A stretch of 64,000 bases of DNA from Phaseolus vulgaris (taxonomy: Eukaryota > Streptophyta > Magnoliopsida > Fabales > Fabaceae): assembly GCF_000499845.2 (NCBI RefSeq), contig NC_023754.2:18602111-18666110 (forward strand). The letters run 5' to 3'. Below are positions 37,673 to 47,897 of this stretch, piece by piece. Each line of letters begins with the position of its first letter. Position 1 is the stretch's first letter. Below the pieces are notes generated by a model. That model was not told where the DNA came from and did not search any database. It worked only from the letters and a program-made list of their open reading frames with translations. Made by a program: the position numbers and the translations under genes.

Positions 37673-38291
37673 CACTGCACCAAAAAAAACAAAATTAATA
37701 GTGATGCTAGTGCCTTTATTATTAAAAAAATAATTAAATAAAACGTGAGTTATATAAACATAAATTATAAAAATTGCGTGGATCAAATTTTCACAACTGA
37801 AACTATAAATAATAAATAATAATAAAAATTTAAAATTTTGTAGTTTAAGCTCACACAAACATAATATATATATATATATTTAAATTAAATTTAAATATGT
37901 AATAAAATTATGAAGGTTAAATTCATGTTTGTTTAAAAATTGTGTGGCTAATCCGTTGACTAAGCCCACACTTCTTTGAATAAACAATATAAAATATAAT
38001 TTTGTGTGGCCAACATGTAGGTTAAGTCCACGTTTGCTTAAAAATTATGTGGCCAATATGTAGGCTAAACTCATGCATCTTTAAATAAACAATATAAAAT
38101 ATAATTTTGTGTGAAGAACATGTAGGATAGGCCTAAGCAAAAAACACACCACTTGTGTCCCATGCACCCGCCACTATTTTTATGTCGAGCGTATTAACTT
38201 ACAAATTTTAATGATAACTACACTTTTGCATCCATTTATTATAGCTAGCGTCCCTTTTTGACCCATCCTAATAAGCATGTTTTTCGTAGTG
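37673..38291. mobile_element. Small CACTA derivative in the 3' flank of CHX copy 2
   Basis: It begins CACTGCACCAAAAAAAAC and ends GTTTTTCGTAGTG. The flanking sequence ATTAAAACGTAA is uninterrupted downstream of copy 1 (about 32067). The 3-bp flanks are AAT and AAA (one mismatch). The inside holds imperfect repeats of about 65 bp containing AATATAAAATATAATTTTGTGTG. No transposase is present. Confidence 0.7.
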
Positions 38292-38714
38292 AAACGTAAG
38301 TCCCTATACTTAATGTAACTTTAGTCCTTCAAATTTAATATGATTTCTTAACACTTTGATTTCTTAATTTTGAGTTTGTTGTGAAGGGATTAATACTTTC
38401 AAGGACTATTACCAAAACGTCATATACCTTTTGGGATAATGATATTTATAGCTTAACAATCAAATTAAAATAATTTTAGTGAAAACTGTCTAAAATAGTA
38501 TTAGACCATCTAACACCAAAAGATATGATAATATAGATTGTGTTAAGACAATCTCAAGTTTATAAAACATTAAAAGAAGCAAATTGACTCTTAATATTTT
38601 CATTCTTTCAATCCTCACATGGTGTTAAACTTAATTAATTAGCATCCCTCAAATTCGAAACAATCTTATCAGCAAAATAAACATTTGATGACGTATTCAG
38701 TATCTCACTACTCG

Positions 38715-39363
38715 CACAATGCCACTCCTGCTTCGTAGCGAACAGCTTAGGGTTTCTGTTGGCACAAGGTTTCGGCTTCGACTTAGAGTCTTCGTTCGTG
38801 ATGGCACAAGGTTCACTCACTCAATGCCAGCTCAATGACGACCACTCAATGCCAACTCAATAACAAGGTAAGTTCGTGACGAAGCTAAATCTTAATTATC
38901 ACAATTTAAAAACTTAATTATCACAATTTAAAAACTTAATTAATCACAATTTAAAAACTTAATTATCACAATTTAAAAACTTAATTAATCACAATTTAAT
39001 CATCACAATTTAAAAACTTAATTATCATAATTTAAAAACTAAGCCTATATGTTATTTAATCACTTTAAAAATGTTATCTAAAATATTAGTTAAACACCAC
39101 ATTTTAAAAAATGTTGCCTAAAATAGTATTTAACATGTCTACAATTTTAAAAGCATTCTTTGAAGTACTCACAATCTGGTCCACATTTTATAAAATGTTG
39201 CTTAAAATAAATAGGCAACACTTTTTCTAAATACTTTGAGATAAAGGTAAATAAATCTTACTAAGTGGGCAACAATAAAAAAGTGTTGCTTATACTCACT
39301 TTAGGCAACACTTTTCTACCCGTTGATATGTCAGCGTTGCCTAAAGTAAAAAATGGTGTAGTG
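38715..39363. mobile_element. Second small CACTA derivative in the same flank
   Basis: The right end is GGTGTAGTG, the inverse of CACTACACC. The left end is CACAATGCC. TCG occurs on both sides (38712-38714 and 39364-39366). Near the right end are repeated GGCAACACTTTT motifs in both orientations, typical of CACTA subterminal regions. The corresponding site after CHX copy 1 (about 32360-32395) lacks it. Confidence 0.7.
38890..39037. repeat. 22-bp tandem repeat inside the CACTA derivative
   Basis: Six to seven copies of ACTTAATTATCACAATTTAA with minor length variation are present. Confidence 0.9.
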
Positions 39364-39529
39364 TCGTAAAATGTTTATATTCTACTTCTTGAATTAATCG
39401 AATTAACTAAAAACTCCAATTAAAGAAAATAACTGAATTCTCTTAAAAGAACAATTCTTATGCAAAACCCAAATTTAAAAAAGACCAACAATAAAACATA
39501 ATCTGTTACATAGAGACAATGCGTAATGA

Positions 39530-40075
39530 TATTTGGGTTCACCCCGGGCGTATCAGTAATTATCCAAGCAAATAAGTCAGCTTTATCAATCAAAGTTTGA
39601 CTTACCAAAATGTTGTCGTCCAATTTCAAACACGTTCTAATATGCATCTTATGTTCATCATCTCGAAGGGGTACGGGACAAAGATCTTTGTCGAGCACCA
39701 TGCGGGCTTCATCAAGGCGAGGGCTTCATCAAGGCTTATAAGAGGTATTTATGTTAACCAATAAATACCTGATTTTTATAGTTTTACTGAGACACCCTTC
39801 TTCTCTGAACGTAGTGTATAGGTCAATGAAACCTCTCTCGTATCTACTCTTTCTCCCGAGAATCCAACAACTTATTCATCATAAGGTTGAATTTCTGTTT
39901 TTGGAATTCTCATTTTCCTGAAGGTCTTCCAATAAAGTATGTTCATCGAGTTGCCCTCGTCCACTAGAACCTTAGTAATTGCAAATTTATCTATTTCCAT
40001 GGTAATCACCATGTGATCGTCTTGTGCTAAATCTATTACAGTGAAGTCGTTGTCGATAAAAGTGATTGGGGGCAA
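39530..40075 (-). pseudogene. Gypsy protease and pre-RT linker remnant
   Basis: The minus-strand frame 40075-39872 reads PPITFIDNDF and VLVDEGNSMNILYW. The second is the retropepsin active-site region, in which the usual Asp-Ser/Thr-Gly triad is altered to DEGNS. A separate frame at 39701-39530 contains DLFAWIITDTPGVNPN, the conserved stretch just before reverse transcriptase in this gypsy group. It then runs out into host DNA. Frames are broken between them. Confidence 0.75.
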
Positions 40076-40327
40076 TTTCGGTCAGTTTCGGGTGGAGGTG
40101 GAATGGGCTGATTGGATAGCCCGAAGATGCTTCTTTGTAGCTGAGCTAGAACATCCCCCTCCCGCAAAATCTTCAACTATTGTATTGACTTTTCGTCTGG
40201 AAATGCCGAATGATATCGACTTGATTATAGTATTGATAACCTCTTAGACCTTACGTTTGATCCGATTATTCCTCTCAAAACTTTCACTTCATGGCCGAGT
40301 CCTTCTTACTGGGCTTTCGCTTCGTCT

Positions 40328-41621
40328 CTATCTCATTGAACACTGGTTGTTATCACGTCGACGTGAATCCCCTCGTCCTGGTCGATCGTAGTGTTCTCTC
40401 TGTCCTCTAGGTGGGTATCGATCCCTTTGTGGAGATTGGTATGAGCTAGTGTCAGTCTTGATGAACTTATAGAAGTGACCAACTTGAATAAGTTCTTTAA
40501 TTTTGTCTTTCAATGATTGACAGTCTTCGGTCGTGTGACCATAATTGCGATGATATTGGCAGTGTTTAGATGTATCTGCGTTCCTTAGAGTTTGTGATTG
40601 CTTCAAGGTCGGGATTAACCCGGCTTGCAATACCTCGTCCAAAAACTCTTCCCTTCGGGATAGTTAGCGGTGTGTAACTAAAAAATCGGGGACCCCGATT
40701 TTCTCTGAAACGGTCAGACCGACCTAACACAAGTCAATTGCCCTTGTCTTTTTCTTTTTCTTTTCCCTTATCGGTATTTTCATATTGACGACTCCTATGA
40801 TAGTCAATGTGTTCTTCTATCTACATAAACTTGGTTGCACAGTTTCTTAATTCATCCATGTTTTTAGACAGTCTCTTGATTAAGCTTTCAGTGAATCAGT
40901 CCAGTCGGATTGTCGAGACAAGATGATGCATGGCTATCTCTGGCATCAAATTTATGATACCCATGCAAACTTTGTTGAATCTGTCCATAAATGCTCGCAA
41001 GGATTCTTTTTTTTTTGTTTTTTCACATTAAGGAGAGACATGAATGAGGTCAGATGTGGTCGGCTTGTTGCATATTGTGTGACGAACTTTGTTGTCAGAA
41101 CTTTAAAGTTGCCCACGAAATTAGGAGGGAGTTCGGTGAACCAACTGAGCGGTTCCTTCTGGAGGGAGGTAGGGAAGACCTTACACCATACTGCTTTGTT
41201 GGTTGGGTAAAGAGTCATCTGCATCTTGAAGACATTTAGGTGCTCATCCAGATTGGTGGAACCATCGTATAATTTGATAGTTAATCCTTTCCACTTGGGA
41301 GAGAGTAGTGTGTCTATTATCCCATCTGTGAATGGATGTCTTCTCGGGTCCTTCCTCGTCGTTAGGGAGATGAGTATTTCTCGAACTTTGGTGAGTCTGA
41401 TGGGTCTTAGGGGTTGGTGGTGGTGCTCAGGATTGTTCTTCTCGTTCACGCTCATCAAGCCGTTGTTGTAAATTTTTATTTTGCTCCTTCAAAAGGGACA
41501 TTTCCTCCTCATGTCGATGTCGATCCTCTTAATTCCACAACTGGTCCGCGGTGCCTTTTTGTCGTAACTTCTCCATTTGCGCCTGGAGGGCTTGGATCAT
41601 AGCTATCTGCTCATCCGCCAT
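40328..41621 (-). pseudogene. Gypsy gag polyprotein remnant
   Basis: A start at 41621 (MADEQIAM) meets a TAA at 41531-41529 after 30 codons. The frame then shifts near 41440-41458 into a 168-codon frame with the Retrotrans_gag core (PFTDGIIDTLL, WCKVFPTSLQ, LSWFTELPPN, FVTQYATSRPH), which ends at 40952. A further frame (40642-40328) has the zinc-knuckle-like CQYHRNYGHTTEDCQ. At least one nonsense and two frameshift lesions make it non-coding. Confidence 0.85.
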
Positions 41622-41700
41622 GCGGTCGTTGTTAGCATTATTCCTTGTTCACACCATTGTTGCTGGTTGTGACTTGTTGCTGAAAAATGAATACTACCTC

Positions 41701-41719
41701 GGCCCCACGGTGGGCGCCA
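41701..41719 (-). other. Retrotransposon primer-binding site (tRNA-Lys type)
   Basis: The minus strand reads TGGCGCCCACCGTGGGGCC, two bases after the LTR. This matches the complement of a plant tRNA-Lys 3' end (TGGCGCCCAACGTGGGGC, from recall) with one mismatch. Confidence 0.7.
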
Positions 41720-41721
41720 AT

Positions 41722-42198
41722 TGTACTTATATAGGCTGAGAGACTCAAATAGTACTTGTGACTGGATGTACAATTACTGACGTATTGGTGATCTCCTGAT
41801 TTCTTCAAATCTTCTTCTACAAATGTTTATGCTCGGTCGGTCAAGAGTTACCTACAAAAGGTACTCCGACGCTCAAATAACTGCTCTGATTTAAGATTGC
41901 ATTCTAGTAAAATGGTAAAAACGTACCTTACTCTTTCACAAAGGGCTCTATTTATAGCATTGACTTAACCCCGATGGGCCGAACATCAGTTATTAACTGA
42001 TATGTATGGTGGTTCCTTGATACCAAGAACATGCATCTTTCTGTTATTCAGTTATTTATGCATATTTCATGATGCACATTATAATAACTCATTCAACACT
42101 ACTTGTAACTGTTGCTATTTACTGTATTTCCTATGTTCTTTGACTTGGGTGATCAATCAAAGAGTCTGAGAATGACTCGTCTGGTATCGACCAATACA
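41722..42198 (-). repeat. LTR of the truncated gypsy element
   Basis: About 477 bp, TGTACTTATA...CCAATACA. It contains a TATTTATAG motif and related blocks in the same order as the solo LTR at 5201-5666. Confidence 0.75.
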
Positions 42199-42500
42199 AA
42201 TATGTCATCCCAAAATATGTATTTTTTTAAACCATTTTTTATCACTCAGAATAATACATATTACACCAATTGGACCTCCCAACCGATGTAATATGTCATC
42301 CTGAAATATGTATTTTTTTCAAATAATTTTTTTGGCTCAAAATCAATATATATTACACTAGTTGGAATTAATAACCAATCTAATATGTATCAAATATTTA
42401 CAAAAATATCATCATATTTTTATTTACATCGATTCTCAATTAACCGACCTAATATGTCATTGTAGAATACGTTATTTACACTCGTGTAACACGAAATTTT
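42199..42500. mobile_element. Possible CACTA end fragment
   Basis: Repeated ATATGTCATCC and AATATGTATTTTTTT blocks and CGATGTAATATG / ACCGACCTAATATG motifs precede TTTACACTCGTG. This looks like the subterminal region of another CACTA element that the gypsy element cut into. The end is not well defined. Confidence 0.35.
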
Positions 42501-42609
42501 GTGATAATTCCAAATTTTATTCTAAGATTTAATATTTTATAGAACAACAAGTTTAGGAAAATGTGGAATCTTTTAAGAAAAGACGATTCCTCACATAACT
42601 CTTTACCCA

Positions 42610-43330
42610 AAACAAATATACATTACAGTAATAAAGTGATTGATAACAATATAATTAATATTGGTAATATTCTCTTACTGAATTCACTTAAAATGATAAA
42701 AAAATAGCATATACAAAATGAAATAATATTACAAATAAGAATTACATATAAATAAGAAATCTTATAAATACAAATCTTAATAATTAAATAAAAAAAATGA
42801 ATCCATACATATATAATTGTTACGTACAAAGTAGATTTTAAAAACTGAGGAAATTTATATCTATGAACAAAGAAGTAGATTTTTTAAGAAAATGTTTTTT
42901 ATTAAAAATATAAGTAATCATCTTCGTCATCAATTTTAATATAACTATATTTAACAAGTTTAAAATATAACATAATTTATAATTAGTGCAATTTATATGC
43001 AATTAATCTATGAGAAAAATGCGTGATTTTAGAATATGTAGTGCAGAGATACAATACAATTGATTTTGACAAATCAAATTTTATTTTACATTTGTTTGTT
43101 TGATAAAAATAAAATAGAGGATGTTGGTATGAGAATCATTTGACACCAAATAGAAATTTTGCGTGTGCAATGTTTGCCTCACAAAATGAAGAAAAAGGAT
43201 TAAGGGTTTTGCAATAAATGAAAACGGAACACTAGTTCTCCTACTTTAACGTTTATCCGCTATCTATCATTGATCCATTTTCATCTGTTTCTCTTCAGTT
43301 TTCCTTCGTGATTTTTCATGGCTTTCAGAA
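42610..43330 (+). promoter_or_regulatory. Duplicated upstream region of CHX copy 3
   Basis: This aligns with 27060-28200 upstream of copy 1, apart from MITE copy C, which is absent here. The proximal 100 bp (43150-43250) is best conserved, but the G-box core seen in copy 1 is changed to GTGTGC. Confidence 0.55.
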
Positions 43331-43418
43331 AGGTTCATGCGTGAGAAGGCTATACCCCAGACACCATTTGGTACAATCATCAAATGGATGGCACCAACAC
43401 TTCAATCCTTATAGGATC

Positions 43419-46127
43419 ATGGAACAAAACTATGTTAATCTTGCTACAGAGGGAAATTCTACAATTCCTTTCCCCATTGCGTGTCATTCATTATACCATT
43501 CTCACACTATGGGCATCTTTTATGGTGACAATCCTTTATATCACTCCTTCTCACTCGTAATTTTCAATCTCGCAATCATCAACATCATCACTCATTTTAT
43601 CGGAGTTCTTCTTAAGCCCCTCAGACAACCCTTTATCGTATCTCAAATACTAGTAAGCTTCCTTTTGTTACATTTATCACATTCTTATCATTCAATAAAG
43701 AACATCTCAAACCTACTCAAAATATAAGTTATTGTTAATATTAATATATCAGATTGTATTGTATGTGGCATTGTGATGATTATCTAATCCAAAGTTGTTA
43801 AATTTTTCATGTATATTTGTAAGGGTGGTATCATCGTTGGACCTTCCCTTCTGGGGCGCAGTATATGGTACCGACGTCACATGACAAGCGACACAGCCCA
43901 ATTCCTAATGAACAATCTTGGAGTAATGGGATTCATGTTCTTTCTATTCATATATGGTGTGAAGGCAGATCCTGGTATTCTGAGAAAGATAGGGAAATTG
44001 CACATATCTACTGCATTGGTTGGCATTCTAATGCCCATGGGGAGTGTGTGTGTTGTGGCAATAAGCATGAGAAAGAACATGGACCAAGATTTGGCAAAGG
44101 TTTCTTCACTTGGAATAGTATCGGCGTACTTGGGGATCACAGCATTCCCTGTTCTCTACCAAATCCTTAAAGAGTTTAACCTTCTAAATTCAGATCTGGG
44201 GCGAGTAGCACTCTCCATAGCAATGATTGGTGACATGGTTGGTTTGGCTTTAATCTTATTGTTTGAGGCAGCATCTCAAGGAGAAGTACATATAATATAT
44301 GCCGTTTGGTATATGATTTGTCTTGTGTTGATGATAGCGTTCCTTAAATTTTGTGTTAGACCTGCAATGATATGGATCAACAACAATACTCCTGAAGGGC
44401 AGCCAGTACAAGAATCCTTTGTAGTTGCCATTCTTCTAGGGACTTTTTTTATGGGATTCTTAACTGACTTCTTTGGCATAGCCATTGCCAATGGATCATT
44501 GTTTTTAGGCTTGGCAATTCCAGATGGGCCTCAGGTGGGAGCAACACTTGAAAAGAAGACATCAACAATTCTGACTGATATTCTTCTACCATTCTCATTC
44601 ATTTTGGTGGGATCATATACTGATATTTATGCCATGACTGCTTCTGGTTGGTCCTCCTTATCACCATTGATTTCCATGGTTCTTATTGGCCACTTCTTTA
44701 AATTCTTCTGCACTTGGATTACTTTACATCTCTCGCGAATGTCATTCAGGGATGGACTAACCCTTAGCCTCATTATGAGCTTAAGAGGCCAAGTTGAACT
44801 TATATTGTTTGTTCATTGGATTGACAAAAGTGTAAGCTCCACCTTTAGTTTCATATTTTTTATTTTCTTACTTTAAAGTTATAAAAAATCTTTAATAAAT
44901 AGTAAAATGTCTGATAAAAGAATTCCTTAGATAATGTGTTGGCAGAGTGCATTACAGTAGAATCTTATCTTTTTATTTGAATTAGATAAAACTATAGACA
45001 TCTAGTGTAAATAATTGATCCAATTGTTGTGGTTACAGGTGATAAAGGTGCCAGGGTTCTCAATGTTGGTTATTATGACAATGGTATTGACAGCAGCTTC
45101 TTCTCCTTTGATCTCTATATTATATGATCCAACAAAGCCATACATGGTGAACCAAAGGAGGAACATTCAAAACCACCCTCCAGACAGTGATCTTAAAATA
45201 GTGTTATGCACTTTTGATACTGACGTCACACCTGGTCTCATACATCTACTTGATATCTCCAATCCAACCCAAAACTTTCCTTTTACAGTCTCAGTTCTTA
45301 AACTCACTGAGCTTCTAGGTCGAGCCAACCCTTTGTTCATAGACCATGAAAAGCAACATGTGCCTCCCAGTTATCAATGGTATAACACCATACACATGCT
45401 TGAATGTCATCAACAACTTAAAGGAGCCTTCATGAAGCTTCGTTTCTTCACAGCTGTCACCCCAAAGAAGACCATGTTCCGAGATATATGTGAGCTTGCC
45501 ATAGAAGAGGAAGCTTCTTTAATCATGTTACCTTTCAACCTTGAAAATGTCTATAACCATGCAGTTAGAACAGTGAATTCACAAGTGCTGAGGAATTCAC
45601 CTTGCTCAGTTGCAATTTTCGTTGACAAGGGTCTTAACACCAACAACGCCTTAGGTAGTTTTCGTCGAACTAAACATCGATTTGCCGTATTGTTTCTAGG
45701 GGGTGGAGATTCCAGAGAGGCTCTTGTTTATGCAGATAGGATGCTTGCTCATCATGACGTGTCTCTCACAGTTATAAGGTTTCTCTCTCACAACTTTATA
45801 GGGTACAATGAAATCGAGAAGAAGCTTGATGATGGAATTGTGACCTGGTTCTGGGTTAAGAATGAGATTAATCAGAGAGTGATATATAGAGAAGTGGTGT
45901 CTAGAAATGGAGAAGAAACAATCGGAGCAATTCAAGCTATGAATGATGGTGCTTTTGATCTTTTGATAGTGGGAAGGAAACAAGGGATAAACCCTATTCT
46001 TCTCACTGGATTATCAGAATGGACTGAAAGTGAAGAGTTGGGACTCATAGGAGACTATGTTTCATCCCCAGATTTTTTTGGCTCAGCTTCTGTTTTAGTT
46101 GTTCAACAACAAATCTTAAGAGGCTAA
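43419..46127 (+). CDS. Cation/H+ exchanger, CHX family (CPA2), array copy 3
   Basis: Three exons: 43419-43652, 43824-44831 and 45039-46127. Introns are GT-AG and phase 0, giving about 776 residues. The start is the ATG that lines up with copy 1; the upstream in-frame ATG position of copy 1 is GTG here. The domain order is as in copy 1: exchanger membrane domain (GGIIVGPSLLG, GDMVG, FLGLAIPDGPQVG, LSLRGQVELI), then a hydrophilic C-terminal region (HRFAVLFLGGGDSREAL). The classical Asn/Asp-Asp pair of many CPA2 transporters is Gly-Asp in both full copies. Similarity to copy 1 is moderate through exons 1-2 and early exon 3, then very high from about 45660 to the stop and into the 3' flank. Intact frames make it probably functional. 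Substrate is unknown. Confidence 0.9.
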
Positions 46128-47760
46128 AATTAGGATTCACCACTAATAGATAGCCAAATTAACCTAATTATGTGTGAATATCAAGAAGGAATAGCATTTA
46201 GATGAAGACAAAATCCTAGTTTTCTTTAGAAAAAGATAGATAATGTAGCAGGTTTTGTATAGAGCTAACTTTGCATCTCTTACTTCATCATCACAGGTAA
46301 GTAATATGCCAAATAGAAAAAGAAAAAAAAAAACTCATTTTTTTATTTAGTTATGGGTTAATGTTCTCTCTCTCCCATTTTACATTCAAAACTGGAAAAA
46401 CACTTAAACATGGAAGTGAAATTCCTAGAAAAAATCCTAAATCCTAAATCAGTCCGAGACTAATTTATTAAAGTGAATTAATATTTTCAGACTCCTACAG
46501 ATTCTTTATCTTTTTAATTTAAAAGTAAATAAAAGAATTAAAAGAATAATTTATGGTATTATTTGAAAATCATTAATTTATTAAAAACTTTTTTTAATAT
46601 ATATAATAAAATAAAAATAAATAAATAAACTGATAGACCAAGTTGTCATTCCATTCTTTCAGAAAAGATCAAAACTGAGTCAAAACTTTTAGTGTGGTTA
46701 ATATTAGATAGGCTACAAAGACTATTTAAAAAATTACTTCCACTTTACAATTTAATATATTATTATTAAAATTATTTATTGAAACTGATAGATGATTAGA
46801 GAAAATATTTTTATCTATTTTTTATATTTGATATCTAAAAGATACTAATACATATAATAATAATAATAATTAAATTACATTTTTTTCTTAAAAATTTAAA
46901 AAATTTGGATCCAATATAATAATTAAGATATCTATCAATAAAGGACAAATTGTAGATAAATTAATATTTAAAATTAAATCAAATATTATTATTAACATAT
47001 TTATATTAAAAGTATAAATTTATAATTTATTTTAATAAACACAAATATATTATATCTTTTATATATAAAAATGATTCAATTTTATAATTAATTTTAATAA
47101 TGATATTATAGTTTTGTTTTAAAAACTGTTTTGTTTTATCTAAGTATCTTGTAAAACAAAATTATATAAATAAATATATATAAATTATTTAGCTTTTTTT
47201 TTCTTTCTACTGACAATATGTGGCTCACCAAACAACTTCTTTCTTTCTTTCATTTTTTTTCTTCTTCCACATTCACATTCATTATGTCTTTCTGTTACTC
47301 TTTATTTATTTATTTCACGTTGTAACTCGATTTTTATTTTTTTTTATGAAAATTAAATAAAATATAATATTTAGTAATTCATTTTAGTCTTGATAAGAAT
47401 ATACAAGTAAGAAAATAATAAATAAAATATAATTTTTTTAAATTAAAATAATTATATATATGATATGTTCTATACAATTTTATTATTGTTATAGTTTAAT
47501 TAATAAAAATATTTGTTAATAATAATTTTATTTCTTTTGGATCATAGAGAGAAAAATATTTTGAATATTAGTCTTGGTCGTATTTTTGAAGAATAATTTA
47601 ATATTTTAAAAAAAATTATATATATATATATGTATTTAAAAAAATTAGTATACAAAAATTGAGAATCTCATTATATTTTTATAGATGATAGCTTATATAC
47701 ACCATATTTCATTTTCTTATTAGATAATAATACTAAAAGTTAACTGATAAATAAAATCGC
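46128..47760. other. CHX copy 3 3' flank and AT-rich intergenic DNA
   Basis: 46128-46480 matches the 3' flanks of copies 1 and 2. Beyond that the sequence is AT-rich with microsatellite-like (TA) tracts and no gene that I can support. Confidence 0.5.
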
Positions 47761-47897
47761 TTGCAAGAACTTCCAAAAAGGGTGGTGTGTGGTGACGTAG
47801 CGCTCCAAATCGCTCACTCGCACTCGTCTCAAATCACCTTAAGGTTAAGGCCCTGTTTCGGTGACGCCTTTCAGTCGTTGATTCCACGGAGTTGGAA

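Larger units (their letters stand above)
39515..42198 (-). mobile_element. Truncated Ty3/gypsy retrotransposon (LTR, PBS, gag, protease)
   Basis: On the minus strand the order is LTR (42198 to 41722), primer-binding site (41719-41701), gag (41621 to about 40328), protease (about 40075-39872) and the linker before reverse transcriptase (about 39701-39530). The sequence stops at 39515, where CHX-flank sequence resumes (TAATCTGTTACATAG, as at 32543). Reverse transcriptase, integrase and the second LTR are absent. Confidence 0.85.

Noticed and set aside
38890..39037. Regular short repeats that could suggest a CRISPR-like array
   Set aside because: The repeats are contiguous with no unique spacers, lie within a CACTA derivative, and the DNA is plant nuclear.
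40923..41739. Several plus-strand open frames of 60-95 codons
   Set aside because: They are opposite-strand shadows of the gypsy gag remnant, which has recognisable gag motifs on the minus strand.
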